From Methylomonas sp. UP202 (GTDB lineage Bacteria > Pseudomonadota > Gammaproteobacteria > Methylococcales > Methylomonadaceae), in assembly GCF_029910655.1 (NCBI RefSeq), contig NZ_CP123897.1:3771547-3835546 (forward strand): 64,000 nt of DNA, in the 5' to 3' direction. Both the position numbers and the translations under genes were made by a program. The notes beneath the pieces were generated by a model that saw only the letters and a program-made list of their open reading frames with translations, did no database searches and was not told the origin of the DNA. How positions within the stretch are numbered: position 1 is the stretch's first letter; every line of letters starts with the position of its first letter. Positions 37,598 through 47,160 of the stretch are shown in pieces.

Positions 37598-38663
37598 CTT
37601 TGATGACGCAGTCACTCTTCCTCGCGATGTGTTTGGTTTTCTTGAGTGGTCGAGCGGAGTTATTTGGATAAATATGGAATCCAATCAGTATTATGACTGG
37701 CTAGATTCAGAGGATAGGAGAAAAGGACCTGTAAATGAAGCAATAAATCATGAGTTATTTCATGCACTACAGGTAGCCACGTGTGGATATATGAATTACT
37801 ATGCTTCTTTGATTCTCAAAGAATTAGTAACCGAAAACAAAGATAGGATAATGAGTGAATTTGGACGTGGTTTTTTTGAAGATTGGTTTAAATGGTTTTT
37901 TTCCGAAATACCAAAGCCGAACACCAAAGTTGAACAATACCTTGAATCCTTAGACGAGACATCAAATCAAGGAGTCTCGACAAGGGAAATTATCGAAGGA
38001 GCTGCTTATTTGTGGCAGAAGAAGAGCATTAATCGAAACATATCTTGTGAAGAGTATATATCAAAGCTTCGATTTGCCCCCGGAACTGATTATACGAATG
38101 CGTTTTTATATGCCTACAAAGTTTTGGGAAATAAAGCATTTGACTTATACTTTTCAATAGCATTTGTTTCGTTGTGCTTTCTTGAGCCACAAAAGGTATT
38201 TCCTATAATTTGCGAAGAACTGACAAATAGAAATTGTAACAATTTTTTGTCTGCGTATTTAGTGGGTCAAAAATTGAGTACCGATTTCTATTATTTAGGA
38301 GACATGACAACTTGTTTTCGCCATATTGACTTCAAATCAAAAGGCATGGAATGGATTAATCCTCTTCATAAAGAGACAGTTAGCAAGATCAATGAACTGT
38401 CAACGTTGAAAGGTGTTTCTATAGTAGAAATGATGTCAGATCCATTTTTATGGCTTCTTGATCTATCTGAATACATGCATAGACCTATAATATTTAATAG
38501 CGGCGAGGTGAGTTTATTTGGAGGGAAATCTATATTTGAGTATTCTGGAAGACAAAGAGATAAAGTTTTAGATTTTGTTCCACAACTTTATTTTGGAGTA
38601 TATTGTTTTTTGATTTATCAACAAACAGGCAAAGGTCCAAAGTTCTTAAAACTATCAATATAG
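37587..38663 (+). CDS. Cassette-encoded HExxH protein, putative metalloprotease
   Basis: 358 residues. I do not recognise a named family. The one striking motif is 'INHELFHALQ' near residue 54 (HExxH inside a predicted helix), with 'REIIEGAAYLW' about 80 residues later offering a possible third zinc ligand Glu. This would fit a gluzincin-like peptidase. The rest is rich in Phe, Tyr, Leu and Asn with no signal peptide, so it is probably cytoplasmic. It starts inside the preceding small gene and ends just before a truncated attC. AT-rich, unlike its surroundings. Alternative: a non-enzymatic protein in which the motif is chance; the helical context makes that less likely. Confidence 0.7.
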   Translation: MKISFDDAVTLPRDVFGFLEWSSGVIWINMESNQYYDWLDSEDRRKGPVNEAINHELFHALQVATCGYMNYYASLILKELVTENKDRIMSEFGRGFFEDWFKWFFSEIPKPNTKVEQYLESLDETSNQGVSTREIIEGAAYLWQKKSINRNISCEEYISKLRFAPGTDYTNAFLYAYKVLGNKAFDLYFSIAFVSLCFLEPQKVFPIICEELTNRNCNNFLSAYLVGQKLSTDFYYLGDMTTCFRHIDFKSKGMEWINPLHKETVSKINELSTLKGVSIVEMMSDPFLWLLDLSEYMHRPIIFNSGEVSLFGGKSIFEYSGRQRDKVLDFVPQLYFGVYCFLIYQQTGKGPKFLKLSI

Positions 38664-38700
38664 AGCCAAGAGCCACATGCACACAGATGCATGCTTTAGC

Positions 38701-39012
38701 TAATCGGGTAAGGGCGAGTTTCTCTCTCGCCCTCCCCACACCACCTAGCATGCGGGTCCGCTACTCAAGCGGTTGAAACAGGGTAATGAAAACGTACCCA
38801 CTGGTCTTTGATCGACACCAAGCCCTGCGCCTTTAACCACCCGTTGTTCATCGCCATTTGCGTAATCGGTGTCCGCGACATGGCGTAAGGCCCTTTCGAG
38901 CTCACGCCGGTTTTGATCGCTTCCTTTAGGCTGACGCCCAGACTGACCAGATGGCTAATCTTGGTGCGCGGCCACCGCCACTGTTTCCAGTAGCAACAGC
39001 GCATGCGCCGCC
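38701..39012 (-). mobile_element. 3' remnant of a second group II intron copy
   Basis: Nearly identical to the 3' end of the intron at 35288 (domain V/VI region plus the maturase C-terminus, frame 38765-39004 reading 'MRCCYWKQWRWPRTK...VSTA'). Homology stops at 'gcatgcgccgcc' near 39012. It lacks the 49-bp insertion and so shows the ancestral maturase sequence. It abuts 'TTTAGC', which together with the intron's first bases looks like the R'' of the two-gene cassette's attC (expected AGCTAAC). The 100 bases after it hold no gene. Confidence 0.88.
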
Positions 39013-39116
39013 AGTTCTACGACCGCATGCGCCGCGCGTAAATCGACTATGCTGTCCCGATGATCGACTCTCCTTTTTTCAAAGTTCAGCCTGACTGATC
39101 GGTCGATATTGGCACG

Positions 39117-39863
39117 ATGAACGTCAAACCAGTCACCAAACAGGACTTCCCTCGCTTGAGGCGGCCATTCGCGGTTTGGTTGTTCGTGGCGTTTGCGCTC
39201 GGCACGAACGCGGCGGCGAAGGATAGCGGTGCGACCTCGGGGAGAAAAGCTGCCCGCAATTTGCCGGATATTGATGCGACCGAACCCGATGCCGTCGATA
39301 TTGAACACGAAACCAATATTTTCCATAATGCGGCTGTCGCCAATCTTTCCGCGAATATCGGCCTGGCGCCGGGTTGGGATGCGGGCCTCAGTGTGTTGAA
39401 CGCGCAATTTGCCTCGACGGCTTCCCCGGCGGCATCGTTCCAGCCGGATATTTTGGTGAATTTGGAAAAACATTGGACGGCTGAAAACGTACAAGTGATC
39501 GCGGGGATGCAGAACGGCTTGGGCATTGCCGCGTCCGGCAACGCTTTCATGAATCTTGCCTATCTGGAATATCAACGCCATCTACCGGATTGGGATGTCG
39601 ATATCGACACCGGTCTTTATTACGCCAACGCGGCACTCGCCAATCACGATAGCGCGGGTTTGCATCTGAATGTCGAATTGCCGGTATCGGGAGAACTGAG
39701 GTTTGACGCCGATTATTGGTCCGGATTCAACGCCTTGGGCGGTACGACTTTCCGATTGTTGTATCCGCTGTACCGGAATTGGCGGGTCGGCTTGGGCGTG
39801 CAGTGCCCGACGCTGGACGTCGGCGATCCTGTCGTCGGCATATTGGGTGTTTATTGGCGATAA
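39117..39863 (+). CDS. Putative outer-membrane beta-barrel protein
   Basis: 248 residues. A long basic N-terminal region and hydrophobic core ('FAVWLFVAFALGTNAAAK') form a signal peptide. The mature part has alternating strands such as 'NVQVIAGMQNGLGIAAS', 'WDVDIDTGLYYANAALA' and 'WRVGLGVQCPTLDVGDPVVG', typical of small outer-membrane barrels, and ends 'GILGVYWR' with an aromatic residue before the last one. No named family is recognised. It is the first gene beyond the integron. Confidence 0.6.
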   Translation: MNVKPVTKQDFPRLRRPFAVWLFVAFALGTNAAAKDSGATSGRKAARNLPDIDATEPDAVDIEHETNIFHNAAVANLSANIGLAPGWDAGLSVLNAQFASTASPAASFQPDILVNLEKHWTAENVQVIAGMQNGLGIAASGNAFMNLAYLEYQRHLPDWDVDIDTGLYYANAALANHDSAGLHLNVELPVSGELRFDADYWSGFNALGGTTFRLLYPLYRNWRVGLGVQCPTLDVGDPVVGILGVYWR

Positions 39864-40096
39864 TTCCGACCTTGGCCAACGTTGATTGGGATTCGCGCGT
39901 TTTTCCGGCTCGGTCGGTGACGGGAATGACGGCTTTAGTCGCACTGGGATCGAACGTCCGTTCCGCCGTCGAACTAAAATATCGGGCGTTCGTTACCTGA
40001 CGATGCTCCGACCCAGCGGCTTTCGAGGCGACCGAAGGACTCTTTCACAGCTTTTGTTAACGTTGGTATCCATTAATCTCTACCCACCATTTCACG

Positions 40097-40903
40097 ATGA
40101 CCGAATTTATGTACGACATTGACAGCGTACTGATAGCCGGGGTGCTATTGGTTTCCATGCTTTTGGCCATAGAAAGCGGTTATCGACTGGGCTCTCGCTC
40201 CGAGCATGTCACCGGCGAGGATTTCAAGCAACACGTCAATGCAACCTCGGCGTCGTTGCTGGGGATATTAGCGCTGTTGCTGGGATTTACATTTTCGTTG
40301 TCGTTACAGCGTTACGATAGCCGCAGCGAGGCGGTGGTCGACGAAGCTAATGCGATAGGCACGACCTACTTGCGTTCGCGGATGCTGCCGGCCGGCGTGC
40401 GGGACGAAGTCGGTAAGTTGTTGCACGAGTATGTCGATCTGCGGGTGAAGGCCGGGGAAATCAATTTGACCGCCCACCAAACGCTTAGCGAGATGGCCGC
40501 CGAAACCGGCAGGCTGCACTCGGCGTTGTGGGACTATGCGCGGCGTGCGGTGGAACTCGACCCAAGGCCGGTGACCAGCGGTTTGTTCGTGCAAACCTTG
40601 AACGAATTGATCGACAATTACGGTAAACGCGACGCCGAACTTGCGCGTCATGTACCCGAATTCGTGCTGTTCCTGCTCTACATCACGTTCATCATGACCG
40701 GGGCGGTAGTCGGCTATGCCACCGGGCTCGCCGGACATCGTCCTTCGTTCGTTACCCACATTTTGGTGGGATTGATCGTGATTTTGGTATTTATCATCCT
40801 CGATTTGGACCGTCCGCGCCGCGGCTGGATTCAAGTGAGCCAGAAAAGCATGCTCGATCTGCAGACCGATATTCGCGAACTCTCCGGCGTCGGCAAGCAA
40901 TAA
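40097..40903 (+). CDS. Bestrophin-like/DUF4239-type membrane protein
   Basis: 268 residues with four hydrophobic segments (about 10-27, 55-75, 195-215 and 225-243). 'SASLLGILALLLGFTFSLSLQRYDSR' and 'VVDEANAIGTTYLRSRML' are typical of the bestrophin-like membrane family (DUF4239). The role is unknown; a channel-like function is suggested only by distant similarity. The gene stands alone, with small AT-poor gaps on both sides. Confidence 0.75.
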   Translation: MTEFMYDIDSVLIAGVLLVSMLLAIESGYRLGSRSEHVTGEDFKQHVNATSASLLGILALLLGFTFSLSLQRYDSRSEAVVDEANAIGTTYLRSRMLPAGVRDEVGKLLHEYVDLRVKAGEINLTAHQTLSEMAAETGRLHSALWDYARRAVELDPRPVTSGLFVQTLNELIDNYGKRDAELARHVPEFVLFLLYITFIMTGAVVGYATGLAGHRPSFVTHILVGLIVILVFIILDLDRPRRGWIQVSQKSMLDLQTDIRELSGVGKQ

Positions 40904-41142
40904 GGCAATCCAAGCCAAGGTCATCGCCGGACCCATACGCCAGATTACCGGTTTTTGGATGCTTCGTTTCCCGACTTCATCGACAAGCGTGCGGCATCAA
41001 GCCCGCCTCCAAACAGGCGTCGGAACCACGCTTGATCTCCCGAATAATTTCTAGTAGTGTTCCTGAGTCGAAAAAATGTGCCCCAGGTCCGTTTGCGTTG
41101 TTCGGCGAAACCTCTAGGAAAACCTATCAACCGGGAGTTTTT

Positions 41143-41802
41143 ATGAACCAGAATGTTTTAAGAGCAGGTGTGTTGCTGTTGGCGAGTTTATCGAACGCGG
41201 TCGGTGCCGCGGTGTTGGATTTGTCGACCGACGGTTCCAATCCTACTCCGCTCAGTTTTTCCGCGGGCGACAACGTGGTCGACGTGAAATTGGACCCTAG
41301 CGCCGGCGCGGATTCGCGTTTTTTTAGGTTCGACATCGGAGCTGGCTATCGACTGACTTCTATTCAATTACAGGCTTTCACGTTTAGCCAGATTGGCGGC
41401 AACCCCACCGCTACCGGCGTGGCGTTTTTCGGCTTGAAGCAAGGTACGACGATCACGCCCAGCGTTGTCGACCCGTCCGCTGTCGATGGCTACGCGCTGC
41501 TGGGCGCTCCGGTCGGAACAACCCCGATCAACGGCGTTATTCCCACGAATGTCGGGGAAGATGTGTTTCCAAGTCTGATCGCTACCGGGGCCTTTACCGG
41601 CACCCAATTGCCCGCCACCTTAGGGGTGGGCAGCTACACGGTTTGGTTGCGTGAAAGCAGAACCATGGACACGTTTTCGTTGAACTTTAGAGTCGCCGCC
41701 GTTCCATTGCCCGGCGCCGCTTGGTTGATGGGGTCGGTGTTGCTTGGCTTGGTCGGTTGGGGAAATCGACGCTCTCCCCGCTCGAACTCGGTTGCGGCTT
41801 AA
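41143..41802 (+). CDS. VPLPA-CTERM sorting-domain protein
   Basis: 219 residues from the ATG at 41143 with GGGAG upstream; the open frame extends 5' without support. Signal peptide 'AGVLLLASLSNAVGAAV', then a beta-rich domain with 'GDNVVDVKLDPSAGADSRFFRF', and the C-terminal sorting signal 'VPLPGAAWLMGS', a membrane segment and a basic Arg-rich tail. Probably exported and processed by an exosortase system; function unknown. Confidence 0.78.
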   Translation: MNQNVLRAGVLLLASLSNAVGAAVLDLSTDGSNPTPLSFSAGDNVVDVKLDPSAGADSRFFRFDIGAGYRLTSIQLQAFTFSQIGGNPTATGVAFFGLKQGTTITPSVVDPSAVDGYALLGAPVGTTPINGVIPTNVGEDVFPSLIATGAFTGTQLPATLGVGSYTVWLRESRTMDTFSLNFRVAAVPLPGAAWLMGSVLLGLVGWGNRRSPRSNSVAA

Positions 41803-42314
41803 TCGCGGATGGGTTTACCCGTTCGTTAACTCTTCTCGAACCTTCGTCCCATCGGCTATCGCGCCGATGGGTTTTCAAATGTTTCCCAGCGTGCCTGAAT
41901 TCGGAAAGGTTCTGGTCGTTCCTGATTGGGGTAGGCATCCACGCCGTCGAGCGAAGCCGGAGCCCGGTTGATGTGGCCAATCGCTGCGGGCCAGCCACCC
42001 GTGACGGCGTCCCGACGCGCGGTTATGGACGTCAGTGTGGCGAACGGCTTCTCAGCACAATCAACGCCTTGCCATAATAAACTGCGATCAAGCCCCAGTT
42101 TCACGGAATAACTCGCCGCGCGGCCCCAAAAAGCCCTATCATATTAGCTATCTCTTATGTGAGACGGACTGAAAGGCGGTAGGGATTGCCGAAACTTTAT
42201 TTCTCAATTGGAAATAAACAATGTATTCAGCATGGTATTGTAAATTAATGCCTGAGAGTTATAGTGAAGCCGTCTTCACTAACTCTGCGACTGAATTCAG
42301 TCCGGGATGTAAAT
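41803..42314. other. Intergenic region, nothing recognised
   Basis: About 510 bp after the VPLPA-CTERM gene. A weak inverted repeat 'catcggc(tat)cgcgccgatgg' near 41859-41874 may be part of a terminator. The rest, AT-rich from 42130, shows no supported gene or RNA. Confidence 0.35.
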
Positions 42315-42455
42315 ATGAATGCTTCAAACAGCTTCTATAAAGATATTACCACCGGTTTATTGTTTATTATCGGTATGCTCGGTTTTCTGTCGGGCCAATT
42401 CGTAATCTCTACATTGATGTTCGGCGCGGCTTCAATTTTCAGCAATCTAACCTAA
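42315..42455 (+). CDS. Possible small one-segment membrane protein
   Basis: 46 codons starting 'MNASNSFYKDITTGLLF'. A single hydrophobic segment covers about residues 14-40. The upstream GGGA is a poor ribosome binding site and no family is recognised, so the call rests on the clean hydrophobic helix and an open gap between genes. Confidence 0.3.
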   Translation: MNASNSFYKDITTGLLFIIGMLGFLSGQFVISTLMFGAASIFSNLT

Positions 42456-42565
42456 GTGATGCTGTCCGGCCGTTATGGTTTCAGTTACACAACTCAAGGC
42501 GCTGGCGGTGAAAGTCCATGTCTTTCATCATCGGGTTGGGCGCCAATTCGCGTAAGGAGTATCAC

Positions 42566-42961
42566 ATGAAAATTCGAAAGGGCCGCGCAACGGTTAAAGT
42601 GAATGGGCTGGATTTTTTTAGGGCGTTGAGTATCTGGCGAATACCGACGCGACATAAATTAAACGCGGCGATGCTGGTTTTGTTTGGCTTATTGCACATC
42701 GCCGATGGCGTGATTACTTATCTCGGCTTGAGCTTTACCGATGTCGACGAGGTCAATCCCATTTTAAATTACTTCGCCGGCTTGGTGGGTTTGGGACTGG
42801 CCATTACATCGCTGAAAGTGGCGATACTTCTGGTGATTGCTTTTATCTTCTTCGACCGTCACTCGATCAAAGGGCGCTGGGGTACGGCCACCTTGGTTTG
42901 GGCCGATGCCTTTTACAGTTGGGTAGTGACCAATAATTTTACATTGGTCATGGGTGCTTGA
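42566..42961 (+). CDS. DUF5658-type membrane protein
   Basis: 131 residues from the ATG at 42566, which has a perfect AAGGAG six bases upstream; an earlier ATG at 42518 in the same frame is less likely. Three hydrophobic segments follow a basic N-terminal region. 'HIADGVITYLGLSF...DEVNPILNYFAGLVGLG' is the pattern of the DUF5658 family (a helix with D-x-x-T/Y, then E-x-NP). Function unknown. Confidence 0.7.
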   Translation: MKIRKGRATVKVNGLDFFRALSIWRIPTRHKLNAAMLVLFGLLHIADGVITYLGLSFTDVDEVNPILNYFAGLVGLGLAITSLKVAILLVIAFIFFDRHSIKGRWGTATLVWADAFYSWVVTNNFTLVMGA

Positions 42962-43253
42962 TTCCTTCTAACGCACCCGATTGAAAAGCGTGGGCTCGGT
43001 TCTTTAGGCTCACGCGGTGTTGATGTAAACCCCGTATTTCTATCGTCCGTTGCCTCGAATCCCGTTTCCCGCTCTGGCGGGAGGGGTTCCGGATTCGAAA
43101 TCCCGCTTTTATTCCGATTCGTTAGCCACGACAAGGCAGCCCTAAACCGTTCAATGTTGGACGCGGCAACCTCTTGCTCCTATACTGCGACCGCTGAACC
43201 GCCTGTCCAATTGACGGCCATTTCGAAACGCCGCCGGCTACGAAAAATTCCAC

Positions 43254-43892
43254 ATGAAAATTCCGTTCCTGACCTTGCTTGGCCGAATGTGCGCGGCCCT
43301 GTTTATTGCCGGCTTGACCGGATGCGCCTATCTCACCGAAGGCAGCAAACTGCGGCCGATCACGCCACAGGCTAACGCGATGAGGCCGATGATAGAACAT
43401 ACGGTCGGCGACTTCGCGTTTACGATGGATGGCGGTGGTCTGGTGACTGACCATCTAGCTGGCGTGTTGATCAACCAGAACGTGCTGAATGCCTGGGTGG
43501 ACAAAGCGTATATCCGCGATCACGAAGCGGTGGCGCCGGGCGAGTTTACCGAGCGGACCGATTATCGTCTGACCTTGTCCGGCAGCCAGCACGGCGAGTC
43601 CAGTATCGCGATGCAAATTATCAGCGGACTGACGTTGTTTGTAATCCCTTATACGGTTACCCAACATTACGATATTCGCTTTACGTTGGTCGATGCGAAA
43701 TCCGGGATGTCTTACGCCGCTAAGGTCGAAGAAGCGAATAAAGCCTATATGGAATTGTTTTTGTGGCTGGCATTGCCGTTTGCCGCACACAACGAGCAGA
43801 CCCTATTCGAGCGGATAGCCGACCATCTTTACGATCAGCTTTACCGGCAAGGCGCGTTTCAAACGACCAGCGCCCCGGTCGGCTTACCGTGA
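43254..43892 (+). CDS. Lipoprotein of unknown function
   Basis: 212 residues. The lipobox 'LTGC' near residue 23 follows a hydrophobic segment, so the protein is probably lipid-anchored. The mature region has a 'VLINQNVLNAWVDKAYIRDH' helix and a later hydrophobic stretch 'MQIISGLTLFVIPYTVTQHYDIRF', which resembles proteins with a TRAP-beta-like or membrane-associated sandwich; I give no family. It is a monocistronic gene. Confidence 0.7.
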   Translation: MKIPFLTLLGRMCAALFIAGLTGCAYLTEGSKLRPITPQANAMRPMIEHTVGDFAFTMDGGGLVTDHLAGVLINQNVLNAWVDKAYIRDHEAVAPGEFTERTDYRLTLSGSQHGESSIAMQIISGLTLFVIPYTVTQHYDIRFTLVDAKSGMSYAAKVEEANKAYMELFLWLALPFAAHNEQTLFERIADHLYDQLYRQGAFQTTSAPVGLP

Positions 43893-44037
43893 GGGGATTC
43901 GATTCCTGGACACTGTTAGGTCAATGCGAGCGCTATCCTCTCGCCCAAGCCTCGTCGGATTTGAATCCACGTTGGCGTGAAAGTCCACGCTCGGACTGGA
44001 CTTTATCGTTTAGCCATCCATTAATACTAAAGCCACT

Positions 44038-44490
44038 ATGCATATTTGGGTTGACGCGGACGCCTGTCCGAAGCCGGTCAAGGATATCTTATTTAGAGCG
44101 GCCGAGCGTTGCCGATTAGGGACGACCTTGGTGGCCAACCAACCGATACCGGTTCCACCGTCGCGCTACATCAAAATGCTGCGCGTCCGCAGCGGCTTCG
44201 ACATGGCGGATAACGAAATCGTCAAACGGCTGGAACCTGGCGATCTGGTGATAACCGCCGATATTCCGTTGGCTGCCGAAGTCATCGCCAAGGGCGGTCA
44301 CGCCATCGATCCGCGCGGCGAGCGCTATTCCAACGAAAACATCGGCGAAAGATTGCAAATCCGCTCGATGATGGACAGTCTGCGCGCCAGCGGTATCGAC
44401 ACCGGCGGTCCAGCGCCCTTGCATCCGCGAGATATTCAAGCATTCGCCAATCAATTGGACCGTTTTTTGGCGACCTTAAGCCGCGCCTGA
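44038..44490 (+). CDS. UPF0178 (YaiI/YqxD) family protein
   Basis: 150 residues, the normal length. Begins '[18 protein letters not shown]' and contains '[19 protein letters not shown]' and '[16 protein letters not shown]', all diagnostic of YaiI/YqxD. The fold is PIN-like with conserved acidic residues (Asp6, Asp8), so a nuclease role has been proposed for the family, but it is unproven. Monocistronic. Confidence 0.93.
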   Translation: MHIWVDADACPKPVKDILFRAAERCRLGTTLVANQPIPVPPSRYIKMLRVRSGFDMADNEIVKRLEPGDLVITADIPLAAEVIAKGGHAIDPRGERYSNENIGERLQIRSMMDSLRASGIDTGGPAPLHPRDIQAFANQLDRFLATLSRA

Positions 44491-44735
44491 AGGCGGTAAT
44501 CATCCGCCACGCCGTTCGGCGAGGTGTTGTCGCGATCACCAGCAAGCCCCTTAGTGTTTCCGTGTCTAAGCGCTCCAACGTACCGACGTCGCGTATCGGA
44601 CGCGCTAGTCTGTCGTTGGCTTTATGCCAAATCGTGTTGATCGCTGCCGGTATTCGGGCTGAATTGCCGTCGAATTGCCGGGAAGACATTAACATTTCGA
44701 TGTTCCTGATTTAGCTTCAACACCAAGGACAGAAA

Positions 44736-45356
44736 ATGGAAAAAAAGACTTCGTTGACCATTGTAAAAGCGGGATTCTGCTTATCGCTGCTTTCGCCGTT
44801 GCCGGCGTCAGCGACAAACGTCTACATCGACGTATCGAGCGGAACGCCGGTCGTATCCAGCAACGATATTTGGTTTGCGCCGCTAGGTGGCGGCACGTCG
44901 GTGACGCAAATCATACCGGGCGGCTGGGCAATATCGTTTAGCATGGGAGGGGTATGGAACGGCTTTGGTGGTCCAAACAGGGGATTGGAACTGACGGATC
45001 TTTATACCGGGAAGTTAGTCGACAGTTTTGGCGTCGATTCGGTATCTTGGTCGGGTTTCCTGGATTACACCACGGTTTATTCTCAGTTATACATCCAGGA
45101 CAGTGCCGGCGACGTCACAGGACGGACCCCCAGGATCAACAACGCTCCGGTTTCCTCCGCAGTGGAAATTCCCGGGGAATTTCAACTGGCGATGTCGAAC
45201 ATGCACACCGCCTACACCACGTTTGATGTTTATCTGAAAGGTTTCACCGTCAACGCATCGCCGATACCGCTACCGGCGGCTGCATGGTTGTTCGGTTCGG
45301 CGGTTTTCGGATTCGTTGGTTTGTCGCGCGGTCGCGTGAAACGCTCCGCCGGGTAA
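44736..45356 (+). CDS. VPLPA-CTERM sorting-domain protein
   Basis: 206 residues. Start supported by AAGGA upstream. Signal peptide 'AGFCLSLLSPLPASAT', a beta-rich body, and a C-terminal 'IPLPAAAWLFGS' sorting signal with a membrane segment and basic tail (RGRVKRSAG). Function unknown; probably surface-exposed or exported. Confidence 0.8.
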   Translation: MEKKTSLTIVKAGFCLSLLSPLPASATNVYIDVSSGTPVVSSNDIWFAPLGGGTSVTQIIPGGWAISFSMGGVWNGFGGPNRGLELTDLYTGKLVDSFGVDSVSWSGFLDYTTVYSQLYIQDSAGDVTGRTPRINNAPVSSAVEIPGEFQLAMSNMHTAYTTFDVYLKGFTVNASPIPLPAAAWLFGSAVFGFVGLSRGRVKRSAG

Positions 45357-45606
45357 TCGGTGAATAACCGCACTTTGACAAATCGCTCGGTAGCCTCGCG
45401 ACGAACGCACCATCGTTGATGTTCATTCGCGGTTTTACAGTAATTTTGCCGGCATATTGGCGCGACCTCTTGGCGTCGCCGCCGAGAGATTGTCCAAGCC
45501 GAGCCGATTGGCGAACGGTATTAGGTTAACGGCGTTAGGCCGTGCCCGGAATGGTTGTTACGATCCCGTTCAATGCGTTGAAGCGGGATCGAGCGCCGTG
45601 CGGTAC

Positions 45607-45999
45607 TTATTTCTTGGTCATGAAAAAATAGATGGACTGACATTTCAAGACCATTTTCGCGCCGTCTTTCTCGACGGCGGTGCAGGTTTCCATTTTAGAG
45701 CGGCCCGGTGCGGCTTGTTTGTTGAGTTTGCCGTTTTCCACCGAATAATTCAGTATCGCCTTCAACTGGTCGATTCGGGCATGAGAGTCGGAGTCCTGGG
45801 TAATGCCTTCCAGGGTGCCGTCGTTTTTGAACGTCCAGGTGGTGTTCAGGCCGCGGGCGCCGCTGCCGTCGGCGTTCAAGGATTCCTTATCGATCTGCCA
45901 GGTGCCGAGCAACTCGGCTTGGGTCAATGGCTGTTCCGCCGCGCCGGCACCGAAAGAAAGAGTCAACAGCGCCAGCGCCGCCAGTTTGCGATAGGACAT
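45607..45999 (-). CDS. Small secreted protein, lipocalin-like length, unknown
   Basis: 130 residues from the ATG at 45999, with AAGGAA upstream; the frame is open further 5' into the next gene without support. The signal peptide is 'KLAALALLTLSFGAGAAE'. The mature part starts 'LTQAELLGTWQIDKESLN' and has alternating strands, which recalls small lipocalin-type barrels ('GTW' near the start), but I do not assign the family. Two Cys in 'METCTAV' and 'LKCQSI' could pair. It lies 62 bases after the CobW-type gene on the same strand. Confidence 0.65.
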   Translation of the reverse strand: MSYRKLAALALLTLSFGAGAAEQPLTQAELLGTWQIDKESLNADGSGARGLNTTWTFKNDGTLEGITQDSDSHARIDQLKAILNYSVENGKLNKQAAPGRSKMETCTAVEKDGAKMVLKCQSIYFFMTKK

Positions 46000-46061
46000 G
46001 ATAAATTCCTTGAATTGCTTGTGGGAAAAGCGGCGATTGTAGCACGCTGGGTGCCGCTCGC

Positions 46062-47054
46062 TCAGTTGGAATGCCGCCGAAGCGTCGGTGGCGGGTCGCA
46101 ATCGGCGAACAGCGCGCCGAGCGTCTCGGCCAGCGCATCCGCCGGACCGGCGCCAATGAAAATCAAACGGCCGCGTCTATCGTCGTTGGCGCGGGCCGGC
46201 AGCGGCGTTGCCGGGTAAAGCCGACCGGAAGCGGCCTGGATCGCGATCGGCCCATTGAAATCGGGCGGATAAACGACGCCCTTGATTCTCGGCAGCGCCG
46301 GACCGAGTTGGACGATGAGTCGCTGTAATGCGCTTTGCAATCGCGGCCAGTCGGGCGTTTGTTCGAAGTACAACGATACGCTTTGGAATGCATGTTCGAT
46401 CGGATCGGCATTTGCGGGTAGGCGCCGAAACAGAGGCAACGGCGCATTCAGCAAGTCGCCGGTATCAAGTTGTGCCAATGTCCTGGTCAGGATCGGCGTG
46501 GCCGGTGCCAGGGTTTGCAGGTACGCTTCGAGACTACGGAGCTGCGCCGGCTCGGCCAGATCGGCATGGGTCAGCAGCAAGGTGTCGGCCCAGACCGCCT
46601 GGGCTTTGGCTTCGGCATGGCGTTGCAAATGCTCGACGGCCGATGGAATCGCCAAGGTCGCGATCACCTGCCGGAGCCGGTAGCGTTTGCTCAGCCACGG
46701 TTCGCGCAGCAAGGTGTCCAGAATCGGCTCGGGGCTGGCGATGCCGCTGGTTTCGATGATGACTCGCTCGAAAGGCTTGACCGTCGAACCGTCCCAGGCC
46801 ATGCGCAAATTTTTCAAAGTTGGCGCCAACGCACCCTTGATCTGGCAGCACAAACAGCCGCCGGACAGTACCGTCATTGGGATGCTTTGGTTTTCCAACA
46901 AATCCTGATCTACCGGCGTACCGCCGAATTCGTTGATGATCACCGCCGTTTTGATGCCGTCCGCCAGCAGCCGGTTCAGCAAGGTGGTTTTGCCGCTACC
47001 GAGAAAGCCGGTGAGGATCAGGACCGGGATGGGTTGAGGCATATTGGCTGGCAT
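46062..47054 (-). CDS. CobW/ZNG-family metallochaperone GTPase
   Basis: 330 residues. P-loop 'GFLGSGKTTLLNRLL' at the N-terminus, the metal-binding 'GGCLCCQIKGAL' (CxCC) near residue 65 and 'ETSGIASPEPIL' near 96 define the CobW G3E GTPases, which deliver zinc or cobalt to target enzymes. The C-terminal domain is shorter and more divergent than in well-known members. Metal identity cannot be told from the sequence. A second CobW-type gene begins at the right end of the window. Confidence 0.92.
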   Translation of the reverse strand: MPANMPQPIPVLILTGFLGSGKTTLLNRLLADGIKTAVIINEFGGTPVDQDLLENQSIPMTVLSGGCLCCQIKGALAPTLKNLRMAWDGSTVKPFERVIIETSGIASPEPILDTLLREPWLSKRYRLRQVIATLAIPSAVEHLQRHAEAKAQAVWADTLLLTHADLAEPAQLRSLEAYLQTLAPATPILTRTLAQLDTGDLLNAPLPLFRRLPANADPIEHAFQSVSLYFEQTPDWPRLQSALQRLIVQLGPALPRIKGVVYPPDFNGPIAIQAASGRLYPATPLPARANDDRRGRLIFIGAGPADALAETLGALFADCDPPPTLRRHSN

Positions 47055-47088
47055 GATCGCGGAAGACGAAAGTCAAAGAGGAATCGGT

Positions 47089-47114
47089 GGAGTACAAACC
47101 TAGGTTTGTACTCC
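47089..47114. repeat. 26-bp dispersed perfect palindrome, copy 1
   Basis: GGAGTACAAACCT followed by its exact complement. Lies between the CobW gene and metY; the same element recurs at 57299, 57383, 63487 and 63780. Confidence 0.85.
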
Positions 47115-47160
47115 GGCTAACGCTAAGAGCTACCCCACGGTAACTAGATAGCAACCGCCC

